Source of the DNA: an uncultured Clostridia bacterium
Lineage (GTDB): Bacteria > Bacillota > Clostridia > TANB77 > CAG-508
Length of the DNA: 64,000 bases
Assembly: GCA_948524275.1 (NCBI GenBank)
Contig: CAOSLI010000001.1
Span: 1-64,000, forward strand
Direction: 5' to 3'
The translations under genes were made by a program, and so were the position numbers. Shown here piece by piece: positions 1-9,259 of this stretch. Position 1 is the first letter of the stretch. Each line of letters begins with the position of its first letter. The notes beneath the pieces were generated by a model. The model was not told the DNA's origin. It saw nothing but the letters and a program-made list of their open reading frames with translations, and searched no databases.

Positions 1-2
1 AT

Positions 3-431
3 CCAAGCACAAGTACATCTCAAACAGTAGAGCCAGGATATTATTCGGGTGGAACACTAAATACAAAACCGGCTTATGATGCAGGCTTTAATAATGGAAA
101 AGCAAAAAAAATCAATATTGAAATTGTTAGCAAGCCAAATGGACCACCAGACTATAAGATTCCTGATGACTATGATTCTTTGATTTGTGGATACTTATTT
201 GATGAGACAAAGCCTGCACTAAATCATTGGTTTATAGATAGTACAGGGAGGTACATTTCAACTGGCCTAAGTAGTAGCTCGTCGGGTGGTAACTTTACTG
301 GTTCGACTAATGTAGGGACAAAAGACCTTACTGGTCTAACAGCTGGTGCAATCATTAGCGGAAATTTCTTCGGAGGAGGACCATTTTCTCCTACGTATAG
401 AACTTTTACCTTCATATATAATCCAAAGTAA
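3..431 (+). CDS. C-terminal part of an unrecognised surface-type protein (5' truncated)
   Basis: The frame is open from the left edge and ends at the stop at 429-431, giving about 142 residues. The sequence is rich in Gly, Ser, Thr, Asn and aromatic residues, with a segment of the form YSGGT..AYDAGFNNGK and a Gly/Ser-rich stretch near the end. This composition suits an exported or cell-surface protein, but I recognise no family. A hairpin terminator follows. The apparent TTG start inside the frame at 180 is not needed, because the frame is open upstream of it. Confidence 0.55.
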   Translation, partial: PSTSTSQTVEPGYYSGGTLNTKPAYDAGFNNGKAKKINIEIVSKPNGPPDYKIPDDYDSLICGYLFDETKPALNHWFIDSTGRYISTGLSSSSSGGNFTGSTNVGTKDLTGLTAGAIISGNFFGGGPFSPTYRTFTFIYNPK

Positions 432-444
432 TTAAATAAAGATT

Positions 445-487
445 AAAAACATTGAATTTTACATATGTATTTTCAATGTTTTTTATT
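445..487 (+). terminator. Rho-independent terminator
   Basis: A 12-bp inverted repeat (AAAAACATTGAA / TTCAATGTTTTT) is followed by a T-rich tail, directly after the truncated gene. Confidence 0.75.
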
Positions 488-654
488 GCTGTTGTATAAA
501 ATAAGTTAATTTTATAACTTATTTTATATGATATGCTAAAACTTTTGTATATATCAAATACTTATTTACAAATAATAAATATAAATTACGCTCATATACT
601 TGAAAAGTTAATACAAATACTGTAAAATACAAAAAGAGAAGAAAGGATATTATT

Positions 655-2808
655 ATGGCAAACAAGTTGATTATAGTGGAATCACCAGCTAAAGCTAATA
701 CAATAAAAAAATTTTTAGGTAATGATGTCAAAGTTGTTGCATCAATGGGACATGTAAGAGACCTTCCAAAATCAAAGATGGGTGTTGATATTGACAAAGA
801 TTTTGAACCAGAATACATCAATATTAGAGGAAAGGCATCTTTAATAAATTCGTTAAAGAAGGATGCCAAAGAAGCTAAAATGGTTTACTTAGCAACTGAC
901 CCTGATCGTGAGGGAGAAGCTATAGCTTGGCATTTAGCATATATTTTAGGGATTCCAGAAGATGCAGTATGTAGAGTAACTTTTAATGAAATTACAAAAG
1001 AAACTGTACAAAAATGTATTAAAGAACCTAGAAAAATTGATATGAATTTGACTGACGCACAACAAGCAAGAAGAATACTTGATAGAATAGTTGGTTACCA
1101 GCTAAGCCCAGTATTATGGAGAAAAGTAAAAAAAGGACTTTCAGCAGGTCGTGTTCAATCAGTTGCAGTAAAACTAATTGTTGATAGAGAAGAAGAAATA
1201 GAGAAATTTATTCCAGAAGAATATTGGAATATATATGCGAAATTAGCAAAAGATAAAGAAAAATTTACAGCTAGATTTTATGGCAAAGATGGTAAAAAAG
1301 TAGAATTACACAATGAAACAGAAGTTAAAGAAATTTTATCTGCAATTGAAAATGGAAAATATATTGTAACAGACGTAAAAAAAGGTGAGAAGAAAAGAAC
1401 TCCAGCACCACCATTTACTACAAGCACAATGCAACAAGAGGCTTCAAGAAAATTAGGATTTCCGATTAAAAAGACAATGAATGTTGCACAAGGCTTATAC
1501 GAAGGTGTTAGAGTCGAAGAAAAAGGAACAGTAGGTTTAATTACTTATATGAGGACTGACTCGACAAGAATTTCAGAAGAAGCAAGGCTAGCCGCCAAAA
1601 AACAAATTACAGGAACATATGGTGCAGAATACTATGAAAATAGGTATTATAGAACTAAATCAGATGCACAAGATGCTCACGAAGGTATTAGGCCAACTTA
1701 TATAGATTTATACCCAGAAAAAATTAAAGACTCATTAACACCAGATCAATATAAATTATATAGACTAATTTATAACAGATTTTTAGCAAGCCAAATGTCA
1801 GCAGCAGTATATGATACAATTGCTGCAAATATTGACACAAAAGCTAAAAATGATACTTATAATTTCAAGGCAACTGGTCAAACTATTAAGTTTAAGGGAT
1901 TTATGACGTTATATGTAGAAGACAAAGACGATAAAGATGATGAAGACGACGAATCAAAAATTCCTAATCTTATTGTTGGAGAAGAAGTAAAGAAGGAAAA
2001 GATAGAGTCAAAGCAAAGCTTCACAGAGCCACCAGCAAGATATACAGAAGCAAGTTTAGTAAAAACTCTTGAAGAAAAGGGAATTGGAAGACCAAGTACT
2101 TACGCAACAATTATTTCAACAATAATTGATAGAAGATATGTAGAAAAAAATCAAAAACAACTTTCTCCAACAGAATTAGGAAAAGTAGTAAACAAGCTAC
2201 TTATAGAGAATTTCACAGATATTATAAATGTAGAATTTACTGCAGGAATAGAAGATGAATTTGATAAAATTGCCGAAGGAATGGAACCTTGGAAACAAGT
2301 AATTAGAGATTTTTATGCTCCATTTAAAGCTGAAGTTGAAAAAGCAAACCAAGAATTAGAACATGTAAAAATTGAAGAAGAAGTTTCAAATGTTCAATGT
2401 GATAAATGCGGAAAAATGATGGTTGTAAAATACGGTAGATTCGGCAAGTTTCTAGCCTGCCCAGGATATCCTGAATGCAAAAACATAAAGCCTTATGCAG
2501 ATAAAATAGATGTGCCATGTCCAGTTTGTGGAGCAGAAGTACATGTTAGAAAAACAAAAAGAGGTAAGAACTATTATATATGTGCTAATAATTCAAAGGA
2601 TAATCCAAATCCTTGTAACTACATTTCTTGGAATAAGCCAAAGGTAGGCGAAGAATGGTCACCAGAAATAGAAAAAGAAAAAAATAATGAAAAGGCTAAA
2701 AAAAGAAGAACAACAAAAGCCAAAAAATCTGTAACATCTAAATCAAAGACTAAGAAAACAAGCAAGGCAAAATTAAGTAAAGCCAAAAAGACCAAAGGCG
2801 AAAAATAA
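655..2808 (+). CDS. topA: DNA topoisomerase I (type IA)
   Basis: 717 aa. Relaxes negatively supercoiled DNA through a 5'-phosphotyrosine intermediate. The TOPRIM domain starts with LIIVESPAKA (Glu9) and contains the metal-binding TDPDREGE motif around residue 82. The catalytic tyrosine is in GLITYMRTDSTR, near residue 298. The C-terminus has two zinc-ribbon cysteine clusters from about residue 582 (CDKCGK...CPGYPEC and CPVC...CANN) and a lysine-rich tail of about 50 residues, typical of clostridial TopA. An AGAAAGGA ribosome site precedes the ATG. The next gene starts 16 nt downstream. Confidence 0.97.
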   Translation: MANKLIIVESPAKANTIKKFLGNDVKVVASMGHVRDLPKSKMGVDIDKDFEPEYINIRGKASLINSLKKDAKEAKMVYLATDPDREGEAIAWHLAYILGIPEDAVCRVTFNEITKETVQKCIKEPRKIDMNLTDAQQARRILDRIVGYQLSPVLWRKVKKGLSAGRVQSVAVKLIVDREEEIEKFIPEEYWNIYAKLAKDKEKFTARFYGKDGKKVELHNETEVKEILSAIENGKYIVTDVKKGEKKRTPAPPFTTSTMQQEASRKLGFPIKKTMNVAQGLYEGVRVEEKGTVGLITYMRTDSTRISEEARLAAKKQITGTYGAEYYENRYYRTKSDAQDAHEGIRPTYIDLYPEKIKDSLTPDQYKLYRLIYNRFLASQMSAAVYDTIAANIDTKAKNDTYNFKATGQTIKFKGFMTLYVEDKDDKDDEDDESKIPNLIVGEEVKKEKIESKQSFTEPPARYTEASLVKTLEEKGIGRPSTYATIISTIIDRRYVEKNQKQLSPTELGKVVNKLLIENFTDIINVEFTAGIEDEFDKIAEGMEPWKQVIRDFYAPFKAEVEKANQELEHVKIEEEVSNVQCDKCGKMMVVKYGRFGKFLACPGYPECKNIKPYADKIDVPCPVCGAEVHVRKTKRGKNYYICANNSKDNPNPCNYISWNKPKVGEEWSPEIEKEKNNEKAKKRRTTKAKKSVTSKSKTKKTSKAKLSKAKKTKGEK

Positions 2809-2824
2809 TAAAAGGAGTAATCTA

Positions 2825-3623
2825 ATGAAAAAAAATGAAAATGGTTCTGCGACTGCAATAGTAGTAGTTACAATACTTTTCATATTGATGATACTTGGGA
2901 CTTATTTGACGAGTATAACATCAAAGAGAAAAGCGCAATTGCAGGAAACTAGGATTTTGCAGAATATATATGATGGAGATATGAAAAATATATATGAAGA
3001 GCAACTTCAAAAGAAAAATAGTACTAATAGCTCATATACAGATGTTTTATATATAGAAGCAAAAGGAAATCAGAGTTTATCAGGTATTATACTACCTAAA
3101 AACTACAAAATATCAATAACAGCTTTATTAGAAAACGAAGCGGATTATAATATTTTTGACAGTAATCTAGGTGTGCCAAAGATTGGAATAAACGGCAATA
3201 AGAAGCTAGAACTTAAAACGAAACAAGACACAGCAACAACTGTTAGTGAAGAAAATAATGTAAATGAAACTGAGATGACAACTACCTCAGCAGAAACTGA
3301 AATTAATGAATGTACTATAGCATTTGGACAAAAGTTAACTATAACCAATGATAATAGTGGAAACAACAGTATATTATTAATAGATGGTGCAAAAATGATG
3401 GAAGATAGTAAGATAGAAGGTTCTACAGCTATTACGATGTTTAATGGTTTTAAAGGAAAAATTTATTCTATATCGATATACGAAGATAATGAACTAAAAT
3501 ATAATTTAGTGCCTTGTTATAAAAATGACACTAAAAAAGTACGGATTATATGATAATATTGGAAAGAGATTTTATGGAAATGATGGAACTGGTATAGACT
3601 TTATAGCAGGTCCTGAGATTTAA
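2825..3623 (+). CDS. Pilin-like membrane-anchored protein with lectin-type C-terminus, interrupted at a CGG codon
   Basis: Read with one +1 shift the product is 265 aa; without it the frame stops at 3553 (242 aa). The N-terminus (GSATAIVVVTILFILMILG) looks like a type IV pilin or PilX-like membrane helix, suggesting surface anchoring or pseudopilus assembly. After the in-frame CGG at 3542-3544, skipping the C restores GLYDNIGKRFYGNDGTG...AGPEI. That ending matches the well-known tail (LVPCY...GLYD...F...GTG...GPE) of concanavalin-A-like domains in clostridial surface proteins; LVPCYKND lies just before the site. The match on both sides of the break indicates one gene. Function beyond carbohydrate or surface binding is not inferable. 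Confidence 0.75.
3542..3544 (+). other. CGG +1 frameshift site (pilin/lectin gene)
   Basis: Codon 240 in the zero frame is CGG, followed by A. Skipping the C gives GGA (Gly) and the conserved GLYD motif. The zero frame stops three codons later. Confidence 0.8.
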
Positions 3624-3688
3624 GCAATTTATTTAACAAACAATAAAGAAAATGTGGATAATAAAAATAGTATAATTTGGAGGTAGAA

Positions 3689-4360
3689 ATGGGAAAATTA
3701 TTTGTAATTGATGGAACAGATGGAAGTGGAAAGCAGACTCAATCAGCAAAACTTAAAGAAAGACTAGAGAGAGAAGGAATAGAATTTAAACAGGTAAGTT
3801 TCCCAAATTACGATAGTCCATCATCAGCACTAGTTAAAATGTATTTGGGTGGAGAATTTGGAAATGATCCAAAGAAAATAAGCCCATATATCGCATCTAC
3901 ATTTTATGCAGCAGATAGATTTGCAACATTTCAGAAAGAATACAAAGAATATTATGATAATGGTGGTATAATAATAGCTGATAGATATACAACATCTAAC
4001 ATGATTCACCAAGCAGGAAAAATTAAAGACGATACCGAAAGAGAAAAATTTTTAAATTGGCTTTGGGACTTTGAATTTAATTTATATGGGTTACCAATAC
4101 CAACAGAGGTAATATTCTTAAACATGCCAATAGAATATTCAATGAAACTAATGAACGACAGAGAAAACAAGATAACACACGAAAGCAAAAAAGACATTCA
4201 TGAAAACGATAAAAATCATTTAATTGATGCATATAATGAAGCATGCAAATTAGCAAAAAAATATGATTGGAAAGAAGTTATGTGCGTTAAAAATGATGAA
4301 ATAAGAACGATAGATGACATTCATGAGGAAGTTTATAAAATTTTTTCTAGTGCGTTATAA
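3689..4360 (+). CDS. tmk: Thymidylate (dTMP) kinase
   Basis: 223 aa. Phosphorylates dTMP to dTDP in dTTP synthesis. The P-loop GTDGSGKQ is at residues 9-16 and the DRYTTSN motif follows about 90 residues later. The ATG at 3689 is chosen because a GGAGG site ends 6 nt upstream; the TTG at 3677 would overlap that site. Confidence 0.93.
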   Translation: MGKLFVIDGTDGSGKQTQSAKLKERLEREGIEFKQVSFPNYDSPSSALVKMYLGGEFGNDPKKISPYIASTFYAADRFATFQKEYKEYYDNGGIIIADRYTTSNMIHQAGKIKDDTEREKFLNWLWDFEFNLYGLPIPTEVIFLNMPIEYSMKLMNDRENKITHESKKDIHENDKNHLIDAYNEACKLAKKYDWKEVMCVKNDEIRTIDDIHEEVYKIFSSAL

Positions 4361-4419
4361 TGAGTGCTAAAAAATTTGCAATAGGAATAAAATAAATTTG
4401 AGAGGAGAAAATAAAAATA

Positions 4420-5859
4420 ATGGCAAAAGAAGATTACGAATTAGTTATAGGGCTAGAAGTTCATGCCGAATTATCAACAAAAACAAAGATTTTTTGCTCA
4501 TGTGAGACAGAATTTGGTGCAGAGCCTAATACTCATATATGTCCTGTATGTACTGCAATGCCAGGAGCTTTACCAGTACTTAATGAAAAAGTTATTGAAT
4601 ATGCTGTAAAGGCAGGTTTAGCTACAAATTGTACGATTTCACAAGATAGCAAGAATGATAGAAAAAATTATTTTTATCCTGATTTACCAAAGTCATATCA
4701 AATATCACAATTTGATAAGCCATTATGTAGCAATGGTTATATAGAAATAGAAGACGATTTAGGAAATCCAAAAAAAATAAGAATATTAAGAATACATATA
4801 GAAGAAGATGCAGGAAAATTAAATCATAATGAACTTTCAGGTGGAAGTTTAGTTGATTTAAATAGAGCAGGAGTTCCACTAATTGAGATAGTTTCAGAGC
4901 CAGACATTAGATCATCAGGTGAAGCTGATAGATATTTGAAAAAATTAAAATCGATTTTACAATATATTGATGTATCAGATTGTAAAATGCAAGAAGGGTC
5001 ACTAAGGGCAGATGTCAATGTATCAGTACACAAAAAGAATGAACCTTTTGGAACTCGTCATGAAATGAAAAATATGAACTCTTTTAAATCAATCCAAAGA
5101 GCAATAGAATATGAAAAAGATTCGCAAATTAGTGATGCCGAAAGAGGAATAACAATATCACAAGAAACTCTAAGATGGGATGACTTTGAGGGAAGAACGT
5201 TTAACATGAGAGATAAGGAAGATGCTCAAGATTATAGATATTTTCCAGAACCTGATTTAGCACAAATCAAATTATCTGATGAGTACATTGAAAACATTAG
5301 AAAGTCACTACCAGAGATGCCAGAGTCAAGAAGAGCAAGATATATGTCAGAATTAGGCTTGTCAGAAAAAGATGCAAACCTTTTAACAGCATCAAAAGCA
5401 CTTTCAGATATATTTGAAAAAGCAGGAGAGATTTGCAAAAATTATAAATCAGTATGCAACTGGCTTAACTCAGATGTTGCAAGAATTCTTAATGAAAGAG
5501 AAGAAGAGCCAGAACAAATTCCGTTTACAGCTGAAAATTTAGCAGAGCTTGTGAAGCTAATTGATGATGGAACAATAAGTTCAAGTATTGGAAAAAAAGT
5601 TTTAGATGAATTATTTGAAAATCCAAGAAGCCCAAAGCAAATAATAGAAGAAAAAGGCTGGGTACAGATTTCAGATGAAAGTGCAATAAAAGAAGTAGTA
5701 ATTAAAATATTAGAAGCAAACCCTGGGTCAGTAGCCGATTTCAAAGCAGGAAAAGACAGAGCGTTGGGATTTCTAGTAGGACAAGCAATGAAAGAAACAA
5801 AAGGAAAAGGAAATCCTAAAATGCTAAATGAGATGTTTTTAGAGGAACTTAGAAAATAA
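4420..5859 (+). CDS. gatB: Asp/Glu-tRNA amidotransferase subunit B, stand-alone copy
   Basis: 479 aa, full family length. GatB binds mischarged Glu-tRNA(Gln) or Asp-tRNA(Asn) and presents it for transamidation with ammonia from GatA. The family start LVIGLEVHAEL and the CxC...CPVC zinc cluster (residues about 27-47) are present, as are the central DLNRAGVPLIEIVSEPD stretch and the C-terminal YqeY-like tRNA-binding region. A closely similar second copy lies in the gatCAB operon at 57436-58884. This one has no gatC or gatA beside it, so it must share the other GatA/GatC or use partners elsewhere. Confidence 0.95.
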   Translation: MAKEDYELVIGLEVHAELSTKTKIFCSCETEFGAEPNTHICPVCTAMPGALPVLNEKVIEYAVKAGLATNCTISQDSKNDRKNYFYPDLPKSYQISQFDKPLCSNGYIEIEDDLGNPKKIRILRIHIEEDAGKLNHNELSGGSLVDLNRAGVPLIEIVSEPDIRSSGEADRYLKKLKSILQYIDVSDCKMQEGSLRADVNVSVHKKNEPFGTRHEMKNMNSFKSIQRAIEYEKDSQISDAERGITISQETLRWDDFEGRTFNMRDKEDAQDYRYFPEPDLAQIKLSDEYIENIRKSLPEMPESRRARYMSELGLSEKDANLLTASKALSDIFEKAGEICKNYKSVCNWLNSDVARILNEREEEPEQIPFTAENLAELVKLIDDGTISSSIGKKVLDELFENPRSPKQIIEEKGWVQISDESAIKEVVIKILEANPGSVADFKAGKDRALGFLVGQAMKETKGKGNPKMLNEMFLEELRK

Positions 5860-5860
5860 T

Positions 5861-5907
5861 CAACCACGGGGACGGGCCTTTTGGTCGACCAAAGGGACAG
5901 GTCTTGG
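5861..5907 (+). repeat. REP-like palindromic element, copy 1
   Basis: Imperfect palindrome centred on GGTCGACC with GGGGACGGG / GGGACAGG arms and CCA-rich ends. It lies 2 nt after gatB. Related copies occur at 8772, 10038, 15822, 29355 and 31462. Confidence 0.8.
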
Positions 5908-5934
5908 AATTTAAAAAAAATGAATAAATTTCCA

Positions 5935-5963
5935 GTTTAAAATTGAATTAACTGCACATCCTA
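5935..5963 (+). promoter_or_regulatory. Possible sigma-G type promoter of the spore protein gene
   Basis: GTTTA, 17 nt, then CATCCTA, which fits the loose sigma-G/F pattern (gyATr-17/18-CATnnTA). It lies about 80 nt upstream of the spore protein gene, which is a sigma-G target in Bacillus. The -35 match is weak. Confidence 0.35.
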
Positions 5964-6045
5964 TATATTGAAAAGGAAAAAACGAAAATTAATTTACTTA
6001 AAATTATTTTCAATCTTTTCAAAGAAATTTTAGGAGGTGAATATT

Positions 6046-6243
6046 ATGCAAAACAGCAATTACAAAGCAGTTCCAGAAGCTACAGATGCTTTAAATAAGT
6101 TCAAATATGAAGTAGCTAGCGAAGTTGGTGTATCTTTAAAAGATGGTTACAATGGTGACATATCTGCAAAAGATGCTGGTAAAATAGGTGGAAACATGGT
6201 TAAGAAGATGATCGAACAAGCTGAAAGACAAATGTCTAAATAG
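6046..6243 (+). CDS. Alpha/beta-type small acid-soluble spore protein (SASP)
   Basis: 65 aa. Coats and protects spore DNA. Carries the family signature KYEVASEVGV, which includes the germination protease cleavage region, and the C-terminal GGNMVKKMIEQAE motif. A perfect AGGAGGTG site precedes the ATG at 6046; the GTG at 6037 overlaps that site and is rejected. This is one of the markers that the host forms endospores. Confidence 0.95.
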   Translation: MQNSNYKAVPEATDALNKFKYEVASEVGVSLKDGYNGDISAKDAGKIGGNMVKKMIEQAERQMSK

Positions 6244-6317
6244 TTTTAGTTTAAATCAGTAAACCAACATTTATTTTTAAGAAATCGATAACGAGTGAAA
6301 AAAATTATTTAAATTTG

Positions 6318-6356
6318 AAAACAAGGACTACTATTTATAGCAGTTCTTGTTTTTTG
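6318..6356 (+). terminator. Rho-independent terminator after SASP
   Basis: AACAAGGACT.CTATTTATAG.AGTTCTTGTT stem followed by six T. Confidence 0.8.
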
Positions 6357-6455
6357 GTAAAAGGTATTAGGTAATACATTTGCTGTTCTATATCTATAAT
6401 AGTTCAATTTTATCATATAAAACCACTACCAAAAATTACAATTGGGTTACATATA

Positions 6456-6484
6456 TTGACAATAAAGAAAATACATAGTATAAT
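6456..6484 (+). promoter_or_regulatory. Consensus sigma-A promoter of rnjA
   Basis: Perfect TTGACA (6456-6461), 17-nt spacer and perfect TATAAT (6479-6484). It predicts transcription starting near 6491, about 300 nt before the rnjA start codon. Confidence 0.85.
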
Positions 6485-6490
6485 AATAAA

Positions 6491-6790
6491 AGTTGTTATC
6501 CAATAGGTGTGAAATGGATAAAGAAGAGATTTTATTTAAAATATGTTTAAGAAGAGAGAGAAAAGTAAATAATTTTTAGGGGCAGAGGTAGTAGCGTAGT
6601 CACTATCTTAAATTAACGAGAATTTACTTTATTTAGATGAAAATAAGTTATAAATAGCAATGTTTTATAACGTTATTTTTGCATTTATTTTAGACATTTT
6701 AAAATCAAGAATAAAGTCTAAAACTTGTATTTCCGTATGTGTTTTATGTAATCATATGGAATTAAAATGAGAAATAGAAAAGGAGAATGT
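6491..6790 (+). other. Long structured 5' leader of rnjA
   Basis: A 300-nt leader with several exact inverted repeats. The first hairpin, near 6495-6522, is TTATCCA / TGGATAA. A long-range pair AAAGTAAAT / ATTTACTTT (about 6563-6634) encloses a 7-bp stem AGGTAGT / ACTATCT. These are followed by GTTATAAA / TTTATAAC and TTTTAGAC / GTCTAAAA. No convincing ORF of 30 codons was seen. It may be a regulatory leader or a separate small RNA. It does not match any riboswitch class I know. Confidence 0.5.
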
Positions 6791-8764
6791 ATGAACGAGA
6801 AAACAAACGAGACATCTGAGATATCAGATAATAAAATGAGAAGAAACTATAAGAGAAATTATAGAAATAATAATATAAGAGATACAAAAAACTCTACTGA
6901 AAAAAGAGAAGCAAGAGTAGATACAAAGAGAAACGCAAATCAAGACGCAGAAGAAAAAAATGAAGCAAGAGTTCAAAGAAGAGAAAATAATAGGATTTCA
7001 ATAAATAGTGAAAAAAGAAAAGGTGAAAGATCTAGAATAAATAGAGAAGAAAAAAGCCTTAAGCCTACTCATCAAAGAAATAAATCAATATTAGATTTTA
7101 ATTTTAAAAAGAGTAACTTAAAGATAATTGCATTAGGTGGAATCGACGAAATTGGAAAAAATATAACTGTGTTTGAATATGAAGATGAAATAATATTAGT
7201 AGACTGCGGTTTAGAGTTCCCAGAGGATGATATGCTTGGAGTTGACTTAGTAATTCCAGATGTAACATATTTAATTAAGAATCAAGAAAAGATAAAGGGA
7301 CTAGTAATCACACATGGACATGAAGATCACATTGGTTCAATTCCATATGTATTAAAGCAAGTAAACATGCCAATATATGCAACAAGACTAAGTGTTAAAT
7401 TAATTGAGCATAAATTAGAAGAACATCATTTATTAAATCAAACTAAGATGACAATTATAGAACCAGGACAGACAATTAACTTAGGAAAAATGAATGTTGA
7501 ATTTATAAGAAGTTCACATAGTATTCCAGATGCTGTAATGCTTGCAATTCATACACCAGCAGGTACAGTAGTTCATACAGGAGATTTTAAAGTTGATTAT
7601 ACACCAATAGATGGACAAATGATGGACTTAGGAAGATTAGCAGAACTAGGAAAAGAAGGAGTCTTAGCATTGCTATCAGATAGTACAAATGCTGAAAGAA
7701 AAGGATTTACATTATCAGAAAAATCAATAGGTCCTGAATTTGATAGACTATTTGATGGATGCAAAAAAAGAATAGTTGTTGCAACATTTGCATCAAATGT
7801 TCATAGGGTTCAACAAATAGTAAACTCAGCAGTTAAATATGGAAGAAAAATCGCGATTTCTGGAAGAAGTATGATTAACATGATAGATGCAGCAAGAGAA
7901 CTAGAGTACATTGATGCACCAGATGATTTATTTATTGATATTGATTTAATAAAAAATTATACAGATGAACAGCTTGTTATAATTACAACTGGAAGCCAAG
8001 GAGAGACAATGTCAGCACTTACGAGAATGGCAAATGGTGAGCACAGAAAGGTTACAATAACAGGAAGTGACTTAGTTATTATATCTGCAAATCCAATACC
8101 AGGAAATGAGAAGGCAGTTTCAAAAGTAATTGATCAGTTAATGAAAATAGGTGCCGAAGTAGTATATAGTGCTTTAGCAGATGTCCATGTATCAGGACAC
8201 GCATGCCAAGAGGAACAAAAACTTATTATGGCACTTACAAAGCCAAAATATTTTATACCAGTTCATGGTGAATATAGACAGCTTATGGCACACAAAGATA
8301 CAGCAATGGAAATGGGAATTCCAAGAGACAATATAATGATTACTGGAAACGGAAGAGTATTAGAACTTAATGATGATGAAATTAAGTTTACAAGTACTGT
8401 TCCATCAGGAAGAGTTATGGTTGATGGATTAGGAGTTGGAGATGTCGGAAGTGTAGTATTAAGAGACAGGCAGCATTTATCACAAGATGGACTTATAGTA
8501 ATTGTGATGTCAATGGATAATCAAACAGGAGAAATAGTATCAGGCCCAGATGTAATTTCAAGAGGATTTGTATATGTACGAGAATCAGAAAACTTAATGG
8601 AGCAAGTAAAATTCTTCATAAGAGAGAGGATCCATGAGTTAGAAGAAAGACATATAACAGACTGGTCAACGATAAAATCAACCTTAAAGGATGAAGTAAG
8701 AGACTTTATATTTGATAAAACAAAGAGAAATCCAATGATTTTACCAATTTTGATGGAAGTTTAA
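6791..8764 (+). CDS. rnjA: Ribonuclease J
   Basis: 657 aa. Metallo-beta-lactamase/beta-CASP enzyme with endo- and 5'-3' exoribonuclease activity in mRNA decay and RNA maturation. The zinc motif THGHEDH is at residues 174-180, the beta-CASP region follows (GRSM, TTGSQGE), then HVSGHA and PVHGEYR. RNase J is usually about 555 aa. Here an extra N-terminal segment of about 100 residues, very rich in Arg, Lys, Asn and Glu and probably disordered, precedes the catalytic domain (starting near NLKIIALGG). The ATG at 6791 is chosen for its AAAGGAG site; an upstream in-frame ATG at 6767 is possible. Confidence 0.95.
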   Translation: MNEKTNETSEISDNKMRRNYKRNYRNNNIRDTKNSTEKREARVDTKRNANQDAEEKNEARVQRRENNRISINSEKRKGERSRINREEKSLKPTHQRNKSILDFNFKKSNLKIIALGGIDEIGKNITVFEYEDEIILVDCGLEFPEDDMLGVDLVIPDVTYLIKNQEKIKGLVITHGHEDHIGSIPYVLKQVNMPIYATRLSVKLIEHKLEEHHLLNQTKMTIIEPGQTINLGKMNVEFIRSSHSIPDAVMLAIHTPAGTVVHTGDFKVDYTPIDGQMMDLGRLAELGKEGVLALLSDSTNAERKGFTLSEKSIGPEFDRLFDGCKKRIVVATFASNVHRVQQIVNSAVKYGRKIAISGRSMINMIDAARELEYIDAPDDLFIDIDLIKNYTDEQLVIITTGSQGETMSALTRMANGEHRKVTITGSDLVIISANPIPGNEKAVSKVIDQLMKIGAEVVYSALADVHVSGHACQEEQKLIMALTKPKYFIPVHGEYRQLMAHKDTAMEMGIPRDNIMITGNGRVLELNDDEIKFTSTVPSGRVMVDGLGVGDVGSVVLRDRQHLSQDGLIVIVMSMDNQTGEIVSGPDVISRGFVYVRESENLMEQVKFFIRERIHELEERHITDWSTIKSTLKDEVRDFIFDKTKRNPMILPILMEV

Positions 8765-8771
8765 TTTTGAG

Positions 8772-8815
8772 CCAAGGGGACGGGGCTTTTGGTCGACCAA
8801 AGGGACACCCCTTGG
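8772..8815 (+). repeat. REP-like palindromic element, copy 2
   Basis: Near-perfect palindrome with CCAAGGGG/CCCCTTGG ends and a GGTCGACC centre. It lies between rnjA and the cupin gene and upstream of the RAYT transposase. Confidence 0.85.
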
Positions 8816-8829
8816 CATAGGAGGTAATT

Positions 8830-9156
8830 ATGTATAAAAAAATAACTAAAAACGAGAAGGTAACTAGAAAAATTTCTGATGCACATTCTGCTGATAATTA
8901 TTTAACAAAAGAAACAACAGAAAATATTAGTTTAGCAATTAACAGATTAGATGGAAAGTTAGATTTAATAAAGACAGTTAATGAAAGAGTATTTTACTTT
9001 ATAAGTGCTGATGTGGATTTTACAATTGATAATGAAAAGGTGCATTTTGAAGATGGGGAAGTGTTATACTTATCTAAAGATACAAATTATTCAGCTAATG
9101 GAAGATTTGAAGCAATTGTTGTTAACAGTCCTGCCTTCGGAGTAATAAAAGAATAA
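8830..9156 (+). CDS. Small cupin-like protein
   Basis: 108 aa. Predicted mostly beta-strand. The second half has the spacing of a single-domain cupin (FYFISADVDFTI...FEDGEVLYL...GRFEAIVV). No His-rich metal motif is obvious, so any catalytic role is uncertain. AGGAGG precedes the ATG. It lies between a REP-like element and the RAYT gene. Substrate unknown. Confidence 0.6.
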   Translation: MYKKITKNEKVTRKISDAHSADNYLTKETTENISLAINRLDGKLDLIKTVNERVFYFISADVDFTIDNEKVHFEDGEVLYLSKDTNYSANGRFEAIVVNSPAFGVIKE

Positions 9157-9259
9157 AACAAATTAATCATAATTGAGATAATTTGCTAGCAATATGAAGA
9201 TTAATAATTATTTAGGAGATTTAATTAGAACAAATGGGGGCACGAGAAAGGAGATTTCT

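Noticed and set aside
5442..5867. 141-codon open frame opposite gatB
   Set aside because: Antisense shadow of a well-conserved gene, with no ribosome site or family match. Other long antisense frames (for example 10496-10825, 43804-44184, 51794-52186, 62650-63048) are rejected for the same reason.
6509..6580. Small ORF in the rnjA leader (about 22 codons)
   Set aside because: No ribosome site, and it overlaps predicted stems; not enough support.
6540..6640. Lysine-type riboswitch suggested by GGGGCAGAGGTAG before rnjA
   Set aside because: The conserved core and helix order do not match, and the downstream gene is unrelated to lysine.
9194..9259. ATG at 9194 as RAYT start
   Set aside because: No ribosome site; the GTG at 9260 has AAAGGAG and begins the family sequence.
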